From NCBI RefSeq assembly GCF_000525855.1, contig NZ_AODE01000012.1:1-54791 (forward strand): 54,791 bases of DNA, in the 5' to 3' direction. Origin of the DNA: Listeria cornellensis FSL F6-0969 (lineage in GTDB: Bacteria > Bacillota > Bacilli > Lactobacillales > Listeriaceae). The translations under genes were made by a program, and so were the position numbers. Positions 19,216 to 29,497 of this stretch are shown here, piece by piece (position 1 is the stretch's first letter; each line of letters starts with the position of its first letter). The notes beneath the pieces were generated by a model, which was given only the letters and a program-made list of their open reading frames with translations, did no database searches and was not told the DNA's origin.

Positions 19216-19947
19216 TTAAAACTCGATAATCAAACCCTTTTCAGCCAACACAATCTGCCCATCAAATGCCGATGCCGCTTCAGCTTTTAGCGTCGCCAAC
19301 TCACCAAACTGCGGTAAATGCGATAACAACAACGTCTTCACGCCAGCATCCCGCGCCAATTTTCCAACTTCCGTACTCGCCATATGAATCTGACTTTTCC
19401 CAGCCAAATCCTTATAGAAATTCGTATCCGCCATCAACAAATCCGCGCCCCTAGCAAACGGAACAAACGACTCCTGATACGCTGAATCGGCCGTGAACAC
19501 AAACACCTTCCCGTTCGCCTCCATCCGCATCGCATAACAAACAACCGGATGCACCGTCTTCAAAAACGTGATGGTAAAAGGTCCAACATGGAGCGGCTTG
19601 TTCGGGTCATAAGCAATGCCCTCCGACACATTTGGCATCGAAAGATAAGAAAAACCACGCGCATCCTCGTCATGCCCATACATCGGCAACACCGGAACAT
19701 CCGCGTTCATCCCACCAATCAAACGATAATGCTGCAAAATCCCAACATCCGCCACATGATCCGGATGATAATGCGAAATAATCACCGCATCCATCTCGTT
19801 CGGATCCACATAATTCTGCATAATAGAAACGGCACTCGCACCGACATCAATCAATAATTTAAATCCGTCCTCTTCCAATAAATAACTCGACGTTCCCTCA
19901 TCCACTTTCGGATAACCGCCCCAATGACCAAACACAGTCAACTTCAT
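19216..19947 (-). CDS. yhfI: MBL-fold metallo-hydrolase (YhfI-like)
   Basis: Metallo-beta-lactamase-fold protein of 243 residues related to RNase Z/YhfI. The metal site is visible: SHYHPDHVADVG (HxHxDH, residue about 57), HP near 145, TADSAYQ and the late histidine LLSHLPQFG. No signal peptide, so cytosolic. Its substrate is unknown. It is encoded immediately upstream of lplA with the same orientation, the arrangement known from Bacillus. Confidence 0.85.
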   Translation of the reverse strand: MKLTVFGHWGGYPKVDEGTSSYLLEEDGFKLLIDVGASAVSIMQNYVDPNEMDAVIISHYHPDHVADVGILQHYRLIGGMNADVPVLPMYGHDEDARGFSYLSMPNVSEGIAYDPNKPLHVGPFTITFLKTVHPVVCYAMRMEANGKVFVFTADSAYQESFVPFARGADLLMADTNFYKDLAGKSQIHMASTEVGKLARDAGVKTLLLSHLPQFGELATLKAEAASAFDGQIVLAEKGLIIEF

Positions 19948-20024
19948 GCCACCACGTCCTCTCTCGATTTAGTTTACCTTTTTATCATACACTAAAATCG
20001 GTATGGAGAACAGATTTTGGGATT

Positions 20025-20069
20025 AGAAAAGGAGAGCATGCCCAGTTTTGCGACATGCTCTCCTTTTTA
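20025..20069. terminator. Terminator downstream of the DUF3139 gene
   Basis: Perfect stem AAGGAGAGCATG / CATGCTCTCCTT with a 13-base loop, flanked by A-run and T-run, so it can work in both directions. It separates the yhfI-lplA pair from the secreted-amidase cluster. Confidence 0.85.
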
Positions 20070-20073
20070 GTAA

Positions 20074-20433
20074 TTATTCATTTTGTAGGGAAGCTGGTGG
20101 TTGGTATTTCAATTCTTTTGTTCCGGGATCGTCAATTCCGACTTCGGTTCCTTGAATGTAAGCACTATAGTCCGCTCTTTTCTCTTTTGAGATATACTGA
20201 AATATATAGTGAATATCGTCCCCTTCATCTTTCGTGTAGACTATTTTTACAAAGCCAGGTGGCGCATGTGCGTAACCAAAAGATTCCTCTCTTATTGCGC
20301 TCTGAGGTATTCCATATTCCGCAATATACGCATCAATCGCATTTTCCGCTACATTTTTCTTGTATAGATAAACGCTGAAAACTACCAGAAAAACTAGCAC
20401 GATTACACCGAGTATTTTCACAACTTTTTTCAA
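20074..20433 (-). CDS. Small DUF3139-like membrane-anchored protein
   Basis: 119 residues: an N-terminal hydrophobic anchor (KILGVIVLVFLVVFSVYLY, about 6-24) followed by a soluble extracytoplasmic domain. The layout and the YIAEYGIP...SFGYAHAP region resemble DUF3139 proteins, which have no known function. It is the third minus-strand gene behind the large secreted amidase and the 154-residue membrane protein, with about 35 bases before it. It may belong to the same unit; an immunity or accessory role is only a guess from position. Confidence 0.6.
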   Translation of the reverse strand: MKKVVKILGVIVLVFLVVFSVYLYKKNVAENAIDAYIAEYGIPQSAIREESFGYAHAPPGFVKIVYTKDEGDDIHYIFQYISKEKRADYSAYIQGTEVGIDDPGTKELKYQPPASLQNE

Positions 20434-20469
20434 AATTTCACCTACAAGGTAGATAACAATCGAGACCCA

Positions 20470-20934
20470 TTAGAAAAACGGGATGAAGATTCTTTTATAC
20501 ATTTTTAATTTCACGACTTCTTCATAGTTTTCCCCATCTTTCTCCCAAGCTATTTTTATTGCCTGAATACTACTAATATCTGGACCATTGTAAAATGTTT
20601 CAGGATCAAAGATAGTTCGTCCGTCAAAATTAGCATCCTTGTTCTTTTTCAAATCGCGCTCCTCAAATAAGTTCACTAACTCGCCGTCTACTATCAAATC
20701 TACTTGTAAAACTTTTGGTTCTTTAAGTCCTCTCCATTTTATATAGCCACTCCAAGGATTTCCTGCTGAATCTGTAACTCCACTTCCCCTTGGTTTATAG
20801 ACTATTTTCCAATAGTCCCCTTTTGAATATACAATGGCTGGTTGTAACAAAGAATAAGTTATCCAGCTGACTAGCAGAACAATTATAATCAACCAAAAAT
20901 ATTTCTTTTTTTTCATAATAAAACTCTCCATCAT
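20470..20934 (-). CDS. Membrane-anchored protein coupled to the secreted amidase (candidate immunity)
   Basis: About 154 residues with one N-terminal membrane segment (YFWLIIIVLLVSWITYSLL, about 12-30) and an exported domain of unrecognised family. Its ATG overlaps the stop of the large amidase gene as ATGA, so the two are translationally coupled. Start may be ATG 20934 or the internal ATG seven codons on (MKKKKYFW). I see no enzymatic motif. Tight coupling to an exported cell-wall-type amidase suggests an immunity or chaperone role, which is inference only. Confidence 0.6.
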   Translation of the reverse strand: MMESFIMKKKKYFWLIIIVLLVSWITYSLLQPAIVYSKGDYWKIVYKPRGSGVTDSAGNPWSGYIKWRGLKEPKVLQVDLIVDGELVNLFEERDLKKNKDANFDGRTIFDPETFYNGPDISSIQAIKIAWEKDGENYEEVVKLKMYKRIFIPFF

Positions 20935-23900
20935 CTATTAAATTTAATAACTCTTATTGAACCACCTTTAAGCCCATTCATTGAAGTTTTTATATTCCTT
21001 CTATCATAACTTGATGTATGGCCGGCTAAAAAAAGTGTTCCTCCACTTTTTTCAACTACAATCATAGAATGAAAATAACGACTCCCACCTTTTTTCTTAA
21101 ACTGAATAATATCACCTACTTTGGCGTACCCTATCGCACCATCTACATTAGTATAAGTTTTTACTGGTTGATACTTGCTCCAATACGCTGCAAAGTCAGA
21201 TACATTAACCCAAGACGTTGAAGGATTTATAGTTTTATAATAAACATATGAGCGTTGCGAATAAACTTTAGTATATACTATTTGACTATACCAATAACTT
21301 GTTGTCTTCTTTATACCATAGGGTACTGGACGAATAACTCTTTCACTCATACCACCATTATAAATAGCTTGGGATACAAAATTTGTGCAATCACCATCGC
21401 TATCACTAAAACTCCTATAATTAGAATTTCTTCCATACGCCCATTTTTTTGCGTACTTCACTGCTTTTGATGGATTATATGCGGAAGCTTTAAGTAAGCC
21501 AACATTAGATTCCTCAATTAAATTATTTTCAACTTCTTCAGATTTAGCGACCTCATTCATATCATTGATAGTTGTACTTTCTTCCTTTAAAAGTGGTGAT
21601 ACTGTATCTAAATCTTTTTTATTGATCTCGATAATCTCCAAATCTTCTGATGGCTCTGGTATAACTTCTTCTCCTGCAGAAGTATCCTCTGCATCAATTG
21701 GAGTATCAAAAACTTCCTGGGTCCCCTCTATCTGTTCTGTATTATCCTCTTTAGCTGTCTCTGCATGTAAGTATTCAGAAAGATACGAACAAATTATTGA
21801 GTAGTCTTCTCTTGATGATAAGACCGCATCCTCATCATCCATTAACTGCTTGATAACAAAATCTTTAAAGTCTGCTGAATTTATAGCTATATCCTTACCT
21901 TGCATCTTCAAATAATTCATAAGAAAACTCTCGACTTCTCCAATAGTGGAGAGTTCTGAAAGTATTTGCTCTTTTGGTATAATTGGTGTAAACACGTCCG
22001 AAATACTACTATCCATTCTTTTTCCCTCTCTTGTATACGCCTGCACACGGAACCAATAATTCTTACGTTCGCCATAGACACCACCTGAATTCTTATAGAC
22101 TTGAGACGGATCTTGCGCCAACTCTTTACCTGTACCATCTGTCCGGATATTCCAACTCCCTGCTGCAACTTCTTGTTGGGTTGGCCAAATTCCTTTCCCC
22201 TTTGTTGTCCAATTAGTTTCTGCCCCGACATCAAAATAAACATTCTTCTTCCCATCAAAAATGGTGACTTTATATCCATCTGCACCCTCTATCTCATCCC
22301 AATCTAATATCACATAGCCACTATCTGTTCCTTCTGCATTAGCATATGCTTGTCCTGTTGGTGGAGCTGGAGTTTCAAGCGGCATATAAGCATCTGTAAT
22401 ATCTGATGACATGCCATCACCCCAATTGTACACTGGCAAAATACGAACGATATACTTTTCTTGATTACGTAGACCAAACGTACTTCCTGCTACAAAGCCA
22501 TTCTCGTATAAATCACGAGGGTCGTTCGCAAATTCTTCTCCCTTGCCATCTGTATGGAACTTATATTTCCCTTCATCTATTTCTTCTTGTGTTGGAAATA
22601 TCTTCTTACCTTTCGTTGACCAATTAGTCACATTGCCGGTATTGAAATATTCATAGTTATAACCGTTTCCAATCACTACTTTATAATCAATCGCTCCTGG
22701 TACGGTTTGCCAAGAAATATCCATATAACCTGTACCAGTTCCAGCACCACTAGAGAATGTTTTAATTACTGATTTCTCTGGCTTAGCTGGTAATGTTTCT
22801 GGTGGCATATATGCATCCGTGATATCCGATGTTGGCCCATCTCCACCTGGATAGGTTGCTAGAATACGAACAATATATTTGGTTTGATTGCGAAGTCCAA
22901 ATGTACTGCCTGCTTTGTAGCCATTCTCATAGAGCGCACGTGGATCACTCGCAAATTCGGTTCCTTTTCCATCCGTATGGAATTTATAGAGCCCGCTCGC
23001 TATTTCAGCTTGTGTTGGGAAAATGTTCTTTCCTTTCGTTGTCCATGATGTTACATTGCCCACTGGGATTTGTTCATAGTTATAGCCATTTCCAATAATC
23101 ACTTTATATCCTGTAGCTCCTGGCATCTTATTCCATGATAAATTCATATATCCTGTGCCTGTCCCAGCGCCATTCGATACTGTTTTGATCGTTGCTTTTT
23201 CTGGTTTATCATACGTGTACGTTACTTCTAGATAAGGTACATTTTTACCTGTCTCGGTCGCCGTGAATTTTTTCCAATGGTCTTGTTGGTTCACCGTGTG
23301 CATCATGAAGCCTTTGTTTGGACGGACCCCTGTTGTCCATGCGCGGACTGAGCTCGTCACATCAAAGTTTGCCCACTGATTCCGACCGATATCTACTGAA
23401 CCGACGTTAAATGTTGTTGGACGTGTATTCCATGTTACGCCTGTTGTTGTCCAATCGCCAGTCACTTCTTCTAATTTCACTGGATTTTTGGCTGTTGATG
23501 AGTGATGCCACACCGCGTATGCTTTAAATGTTGCGGATTCGATAGTTGCATTCGCTAGTGAGCTTGTATCTGGTTTAATATACGCATAATTAAATCCTGT
23601 TGTATCATCGTAACGGCCAACTTTCAATACGTATTCGTTTAAAGCCGCATCCCATAATTTGCTTCCTGAGTAATTCGTGGTTGGTGTAACGCTAGAAATC
23701 CCTGCGTCCACCACTTTTTTCAATTGCACACTAGGATCAATGTATACTGGATAGACACAAGCACTGTCCTTTAACCAAACTTGATCAGCTATGAGCGTAA
23801 TTTGATAAATGTTAGCTGCGATATTATTCAACTCAAATGATACCGCTTCGGATTCTGTTGCATTTCCTGTTGCTGGATGAATATTCGAATCTGTCATTAC

Positions 23901-24580
23901 AGGTTTTGGCAGTGTGTATGCCACCACGCCTGCTCCATTTTTAAAGATAATCGAGCCATCCGCTAGCTTCTCGGCTTTTAAAGCTGTCGTTACTTTAAAA
24001 TTGTAACTATGTACTCCCGTGTATTCGCGTAAAACAATATCCTCTTTAACGGAAGTATTGAACGTTAGATTCCGAAGATCTGTACTCTTTAAAATATCTT
24101 TGTAGCGGACTTCGTTATCTTTTAATGTAGCAGAAACATCTTTCACAGTCTCTTTTCCTTGTTCTCCCTCTGCCGATTCCAAAGAAAATGTGATCTGATT
24201 ATCACCTTCACCAAATTGACTGTATTTCCCTTGCTCCCTTCTGTGAAGAATGTTGGCTGGATTTCCGTTCGTTCAGAAGCAATATTATCACCGCCATCGA
24301 AAATCATTGTATTGGAAATAGGCTCCCAATCGCCGTCTTCTTTCACATTAATAGGTTCTGTGTAAATCTGCTTCGTGAACATTCCATCTTGATTGTCATA
24401 TACCATTTCTCTATCCGTTCGTTCTTCAACTACCTCTACTGCCTTCTTCTCTGGGCTGTCCGGTGTTTCTGCTGTAACTGTAGCATGGTCTACTGCTTGT
24501 GCGTCAAGGATGGGTACACTAGAAAATACCAGCATCATTGCCATACTGCTTACAAGTACTCTTGATAGCCCTTTCTTCAT
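20931..24580 (-). CDS. Large secreted DNRLRE/FN3-like/amidase_6 protein (one frameshift)
   Basis: About 1216 residues if the two frames are joined by one missing base near 24225-24230 (frame then reads KYSQFGEGDNQITF). Signal peptide with cleavage near DAQA-VDH; a DNRLRE-type domain as in WapA/teneurin-like proteins (about 290-465; WHHSSTAKNPVKLEEV, SSVRAWTTG); three repeats of about 130 residues with GTGYMxxSW...GYKVxIGNGYNY...FHTDGKG (about 465-870); an acidic Glu/Asp/Thr linker; and a C-terminal amidase_6-like domain (about 1033-1216) with DCTNFVSQAI as cysteine motif and YFHSMIVV as histidine motif. No LPXTG signal. Either a wall hydrolase or a contact-dependent toxin; the coupled downstream membrane gene favours effector-immunity, unproven. 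Confidence 0.75.
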
Positions 24581-24842
24581 CTTGTTTCTCCCTCTTTCAC
24601 TTTTTTAGCATGCCTCTCTACTTCTATTTCCCAATATGCATACTAAAAATATCACAAAATTCCCATCTAAACAATGCCATATAGATCTTCTTTAGGAAAT
24701 ATTTAATTTTAATGATAATTTCTTTAACAATAATTGATAAATATAGCTGATTGAACTAGGAAAATAGTTTCGTGGGAAATAGCCCCAATAAAAAAAACAC
24801 ACCACACAGAATCAAAATTCCATGTGGCGTGCTCTAAAAATC
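24581..24842. other. Intergenic region between the secreted amidase and srtA
   Basis: About 260 AT-rich bases. The srtA terminator lies at the right end. The promoter of the amidase cluster should be here on the minus strand; I cannot pick reliable hexamers. No gene seen. Confidence 0.4.
24790..24833 (-). terminator. Terminator after srtA
   Basis: Minus-strand stem AGCACGCCACA / TGTGGTGTGT (with a G-U pair) followed by eight T's, just beyond the srtA stop. Confidence 0.7.
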
Positions 24843-25502
24843 TTATTCAAAATATTTTTCTTTCTTCTCTTTCGTCAGCTTCTCGGTTGAAACCAACTTC
24901 CCTGTTGCAATAAACCGTTGATCCGTCTCTGTCGCAACATCACACGTGACCAGTGTAATCTGCGGTTCTTCCGTATCATCAATCACGCCAACTTCTGTAT
25001 CTTTCACGATTTTTGTATTCGTTACTTCATAGGTGTACAGATTCGTCAAATCGGTCAAATACACCTTGGCGCCTTCTTTCACGTTCATCACTGGACCAAA
25101 TAGCATCGAACCGTTACGCATGTGATGTCCGGCAAGTGGGTAATTGCCTTTCCCCATTACTTGATCCGATCGCATCGTCGTCGCACCAGCGAGTAGGTTT
25201 GCCGTGTTTGTTCCTTTTAAGACCATCAAACTAAGATCGACGCTCGGAATAGCAATCGAGCCTACAACGGCATTCTTGTCGTAATTGGCTGCACCTCTCA
25301 CCACGGATGTCATCGAGGGTAGTTCGACACTCGCAAAATCAAAGTTTGCGTCTCTGTTATTATTTTTTTCAATTGTTTCTACACTGTAATTCGTCACCGA
25401 GTCCCGTTCACTTAGATACTTCACAATCCCGCTTTTAATGAACGGTGAAAGCACAAGTAGTAACCCGACTATTAAAATGATAATAGCAATCGTTTTCTTC
25501 AA
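24843..25502 (-). CDS. srtA: Class A sortase
   Basis: Membrane transpeptidase that anchors LPXTG proteins to peptidoglycan. About 219 residues: N-terminal signal-anchor (TIAIIILIVGLLLVLSPF), then the beta-barrel with catalytic His in PLAGHHM, Cys in ITLVTCDVA and Arg in DQRFIATG. I place the start at a TTG (25500-25502) because AAGGAGG sits seven to eight bases upstream; the longer frame to 25559 lacks a site. It matches the Listeria housekeeping SrtA in length. The neighbouring large secreted protein has no visible sorting signal. Confidence 0.93.
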   Translation of the reverse strand: MKKTIAIIILIVGLLLVLSPFIKSGIVKYLSERDSVTNYSVETIEKNNNRDANFDFASVELPSMTSVVRGAANYDKNAVVGSIAIPSVDLSLMVLKGTNTANLLAGATTMRSDQVMGKGNYPLAGHHMRNGSMLFGPVMNVKEGAKVYLTDLTNLYTYEVTNTKIVKDTEVGVIDDTEEPQITLVTCDVATETDQRFIATGKLVSTEKLTKEKKEKYFE

Positions 25503-25879
25503 TATATATTCCTCCTTGCTGTTCTTTTTATTATATAGTAGGTTTAGTGTTAATTGCAACCTAGAAAAATGCTGGACATTATTCTATACGTTCTTTTTTA
25601 TACACATAATCTTCTTCCTATATTCCCCAGTCTATCCCCAAATAAACCACCCAACCTTTCTCTTTCAATTATCGATATTCCGCACCACGAAGGGATTCCC
25701 ATATGAACTCGGTCTCTAGACGCATGTTTTTTAGTTTTGTTTTTGTTAAAGTTATGTTACAATTAGATTAACGTGGGTTTGGAATTAGCGTAACGCTTCT
25801 TACATATAGAGCCCAGTTTTTTTTTATTCTATTAAATATGAAAGTACTTACTCACACAGAGTATTAGGAGAGGTGAACT
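25503..25879. other. Divergent intergenic region srtA/ltaS
   Basis: About 375 bases without a gene. Near 25745-25775 a plus-strand TACAAT preceded by T-rich sequence is a weak -10 candidate for ltaS, with no good -35. An imperfect signal for srtA must lie near 25540-25600. I see no structured RNA. Confidence 0.35.
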
Positions 25880-27868
25880 ATGAACGAATGGAAAGGAAAA
25901 GTCCTCAGCTTCTTAAGTAAGAACTACGGATTTTTTATTCTAGCCGTCATTCTATTCTGGCTAAAAACGTATATTGCTTATCAAACTGAATTTAATCTTG
26001 GTATCGAGAATGCCATGCAACAATTTTTATTACTTATTAATCCGCTGAGTTCGGCTGTGTTCTTTATGGGACTTGCCTTATTTGCAAAAGGTCGACGCTC
26101 GTTTGTCTGGATTATTATCATCGATCTACTATTAACTATCGTCTTGTTTGCGAACATGGTTTACTACCGGTTCTTCAGTGATTTTATTACACTGCCAAAC
26201 ATTAAAGAGGCGTCAAGCCTTGGCGAACAAAGTGGTAGTATTGGTGCTTTGATGAACTGGACGGATGCGCTTTACTTCTTGGATATCATTTTCCTGATTG
26301 GATTATTGGTATTCCGCGTTGTGAAACCGAACAAAGAAGCGCGTATTCGTGCTCGTAAAACGGTTGGTGTCTTGACGCTAGGTGTGGCGATGTTCTTTGC
26401 TAACTTAGGCCTTGCGGAAATCGATCGTCCTGAGCTTTTGACACGTACTTTTGACCGGACGTATATTGTGAAATATCTTGGTATGACGAACTTCCAGCTG
26501 TATGATGCAGTGAAAAGTACGCAGAACTCGACGCAGCGTGCCCTCGCCGATAGTAGCGATGTCAATGAAGTGTTGAACTATACGAAATCGAATTATGCCG
26601 CGCCAAATCCAGAATACTTTGGTAAAGCGAAAGGCAAAAACGTGATTTATATTCACTTGGAGAGTTATCAGCAGTTCTTGATTGGCTATAAACTTCACGG
26701 TGAAGAGGTTACACCATTTATCAACTCGTTCTTTAAGGACAAAAATACATTTAGCTTCACGAATTTCTTCCATCAAACTGGGCAAGGGAAAACTTCCGAT
26801 GCCGAAATGATGCTTGAGAATTCTTTATTCGGACTTCCACAAGGTTCTGCCTTCTCTACAAAAGGTAAGAATACGTATCAATCAGCGCCTGCGATTTTAG
26901 GCCAGCAAGGTTATGATTCAGCGGTTTTCCATGGTAACTATAAGAGTTTCTGGAATCGCGACGAAATTTACAAACAGTTCGGTTATAATCATTTCTTCGA
27001 TGCGAGTTATTATGATATGAACGAAAAAGATGTTTCCAACTACGGTTTGAAAGATAAGCCGTTCTTCCAAGAATCAGAGAAATATATCGAAACGTTGCAA
27101 CAACCGTTTTATGCGAAATTTATCACGCTGACGAACCACTTCCCTTATCCGATTTCGGAGGAGGAAGCGACGATTCAACCAGCCGAAACTGGCGATGCTT
27201 CGGTAGATAGTTATTTCCAAACGGCGCGTTATTTAGATGAATCTGTGAAAAGTTTTGTGCAGTATTTGAAGGATAGCGGTTTGTATGAGAATTCGGTTAT
27301 CGTGATGTACGGCGATCACTATGGTATTTCTGATAATCACGCGCAAGCTATGAGTAAAGTGCTTGGTACGGATTACGATGCTTACCAAAATGCTCAAGCG
27401 CAACGTGTGCCATTCATGGTTCGTGTTCCTGGCGTGGAAGGTGGCGTGCAGGATACGTACGGCGGTGAAATCGATATTTTACCAACGCTACTTCACTTGC
27501 TAGGTACGGACACGAAAAACTACGTACAATTAGGTAATGACTTGCTTTCAAAAGACGCGAAACAAGTCGTACCATTCCGAAACGGTGATTTCATTACCCC
27601 TGCTTATTCCATGATTGGTGGCAAGTTCTACAATCAGAAGACAGGCGAAGAAATCACAACCGAGACGGATGCAATGAAAGCAACAAAAGACAATGTCGCA
27701 AAAGAGCTTGAGCTTTCCGATGAAGTCTTACAAGGTGATCTGCTTCGTTTCTACACTCCGGAAGGCTTTAAGGAAACAGATCCTTCGAAGTACAATTATA
27801 ACAACAAAAATAAAACAACGAGTACAGACAAGGAAGACACAGACGAAACATCAACAAACACCAAATAA
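25880..27868 (+). CDS. ltaS: Lipoteichoic acid synthase
   Basis: Polymerises glycerol-phosphate from phosphatidylglycerol onto the LTA glycolipid anchor. 662 residues: five N-terminal membrane helices (to about residue 180) and an extracellular sulfatase-fold domain. Active-site elements are in place: IHLESYQQF (metal Glu), GQGKTSDAEMMLENSL (catalytic Thr) and VMYGDHYG (metal Asp-His). AGGAGAGGTG precedes ATG 25880. The C-terminus is a Lys/Thr/Asp-rich tail. A strong terminator follows, so it is probably monocistronic. Confidence 0.95.
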   Translation: MNEWKGKVLSFLSKNYGFFILAVILFWLKTYIAYQTEFNLGIENAMQQFLLLINPLSSAVFFMGLALFAKGRRSFVWIIIIDLLLTIVLFANMVYYRFFSDFITLPNIKEASSLGEQSGSIGALMNWTDALYFLDIIFLIGLLVFRVVKPNKEARIRARKTVGVLTLGVAMFFANLGLAEIDRPELLTRTFDRTYIVKYLGMTNFQLYDAVKSTQNSTQRALADSSDVNEVLNYTKSNYAAPNPEYFGKAKGKNVIYIHLESYQQFLIGYKLHGEEVTPFINSFFKDKNTFSFTNFFHQTGQGKTSDAEMMLENSLFGLPQGSAFSTKGKNTYQSAPAILGQQGYDSAVFHGNYKSFWNRDEIYKQFGYNHFFDASYYDMNEKDVSNYGLKDKPFFQESEKYIETLQQPFYAKFITLTNHFPYPISEEEATIQPAETGDASVDSYFQTARYLDESVKSFVQYLKDSGLYENSVIVMYGDHYGISDNHAQAMSKVLGTDYDAYQNAQAQRVPFMVRVPGVEGGVQDTYGGEIDILPTLLHLLGTDTKNYVQLGNDLLSKDAKQVVPFRNGDFITPAYSMIGGKFYNQKTGEEITTETDAMKATKDNVAKELELSDEVLQGDLLRFYTPEGFKETDPSKYNYNNKNKTTSTDKEDTDETSTNTK

Positions 27869-27870
27869 GC

Positions 27871-27918
27871 ATCCAACCTCCGATTCTAAGAAATTTTTAG
27901 GATTGGAGGTTTTTCTTT
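27871..27918 (+). terminator. Terminator after ltaS
   Basis: Stem AACCTCCGATTCTAA / TTAGGATTGGAGGTT with a short loop and T-run, directly after the ltaS stop. Confidence 0.88.
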
Positions 27919-27998
27919 TGCACTTCTTTTAAAAAAGCGCTTCCCTTTCGTGCTTTAAAATGCTATTCTAGAAAAAGATAAAGGGAGGTTTACTACAT

Positions 27999-29238
27999 AT
28001 GAAGATACTTAAAAACTATGCATTCAGTTTATTCTTAATCGCCGGAATTATTGTCGGAGGTGCGGCTGGCCTTATTTTTGGAGATAAGACATCGGTTGTT
28101 CGACCTATTGGGGAATTATTTCTTAATTTGATGTTCGTCGTTATTGTACCGCTTGTGTTTTTGAGCGTTTCAAGTGCTATTGCGAACATGCAAGGAATGA
28201 AGCGACTCGGTAAGATTATGGGGACCATTTTTGCGGTGTTCTTTACGACGGCCTTGATTGCTGCGGTGATTGCGTTTATTGGAACAACGATTTATAATCC
28301 GCTTAAAGGTGTGGATATGACGCAGATTATCAAGAACTTGCCTGCAGCTCCTGAAGCGGCTAGCTCGACAATAGGCGAAACAATCGTCAAAACGTTCACA
28401 GTGCCTGATTTTCTGGACTTATTCTCTAAATCTAACTTATTACCCTTGATTGTATTTTCAATCCTCTTGGGGCTTGCTACGTCGATGGCAGGCGCGAAAG
28501 GAAAACCAGTGGCAGATTTCTTGAATGCTGGTACAGAAGTTATTTTGAAAATGGTGAAGGTAATTATGTACGCTGCACCGATTGGTCTTGGGTGTTACTT
28601 TGCGGATACAGTCGGAAAACTTGGACCACAGATTATTAATGGTTATTTGAACTCTTTCTTACTTTATTTAGTACTCGCGGTTATTTATTATTTTGGCGCT
28701 TTCACCTTGTACGCTTTTATCGCAGGTGGTCCGCTAGGTGTCAAAGTTTACTGGAAAAACGTGATTACGCCTTCGATTACAGCGATTGCTACATCGTCAA
28801 GTGCGGCATGTATTCCGGTTAACTTACAAGCAACGAAAAAAAATGGGTGTGCCAGATGATATCGCAGAAACAGTGATTCCTCTTGGGGCTAATACACATA
28901 AGGATGGCTCTGTGATGGGCGGGATTATCAAGATTATTTTCCTGTTTACGTTATTTGGAAAAGATATGACCTCGCCGATGAGTATTCTAGCGATTATTGG
29001 TGTCGCTTTCCTTGTTGGCGCTGTAATGGGCGCAATTCCAAGTGGCGGTATGACTGGCGAATTGATGATTTGCGCGGTGTTTGGTTTCAACCCTGAACTC
29101 GTTGGGACGATTATGATTATTAGCACGATAATTGATATACCTGCAACATTATTGAATTCAACAGGAAATACGGTTTGTGCGATGCTTGTTAGCCGATTTG
29201 TGGAAGGCAAGCATTGGCTTTCAAAACAGTTTGCTTAA
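27999..29238 (+). CDS. Dicarboxylate/amino acid:cation symporter (frameshift at A8 run)
   Basis: DAACS family transporter of about 412 residues after removing one A from 28836-28843. It has eight membrane helices and two hairpins: the serine-rich ATSSSAACIPVNLQ (HP1-like) and PLGANTHKDGSVMGG, which sits where glutamate transporters have NMDGT. That substitution means the substrate (glutamate, aspartate, C4-dicarboxylate, serine) is open. ATG 27999 follows AAAGGGAGG. Upstream 27935-27950 holds AAAGCGCTTCCC, loosely like a CcpA cre site. As given, the gene is split in two, both parts well preserved. Confidence 0.83.
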
Positions 29239-29257
29239 ATTTACTTGCCATGCGAAT

Positions 29258-29372
29258 CGTGACGACAAATGCCTAGTTTCTAGGAAAAAGCGAGTACCAA
29301 CGTGGAGTGTACTGGAGTCCCTGAGCATCGGAACGGAGCTTTTAACGATGAAAATAGTTTTTTGTCGTCACG
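29258..29372. repeat. Terminal-inverted-repeat element, copy A
   Basis: 115-bp element with perfect 12-bp inverted ends CGTGACGACAAA / TTTGTCGTCACG. Internal blocks AAAAAGCGAGT, GGAGTGTACT, CCTGAGCATCGGAACGGAG and CTTTTAACGATG are shared with copy B in the glycogen operon and, more loosely, with the palindrome at 1467-1587. It stands between the symporter stop and the kdp leader and has no coding capacity. Confidence 0.8.
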
Positions 29373-29468
29373 CTGAGGCGAAATGGAGTTTTTTAGACTT
29401 CTTTCGCCTTTTTATTTTGCCTAAAATTGAGGCTCCTCCCCGCTTCGAAAAATTATTTTAAATTATGG

Positions 29469-29497
29469 TTTACTTTTCTCAGATTTAGGAGTATGAT
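29469..29497 (+). promoter_or_regulatory. Candidate sigma-A promoter of the kdp operon
   Basis: -35 TTTACT (29469-29474), 17-base spacer, -10 TATGAT (29492-29497). It would start transcription near 29504 and leave a long untranslated leader before kdpF at 29788. Confidence 0.55.

Noticed and set aside
24143-24580. Independent 145-aa secreted protein
   Set aside because: It holds only the signal peptide and N-terminal part of the large amidase protein; the other frame resumes the same protein across one missing base.
20931-24580. Sortase substrate next to srtA
   Set aside because: The C-terminus ends in the amidase domain with no LPXTG, hydrophobic stretch or charged tail.
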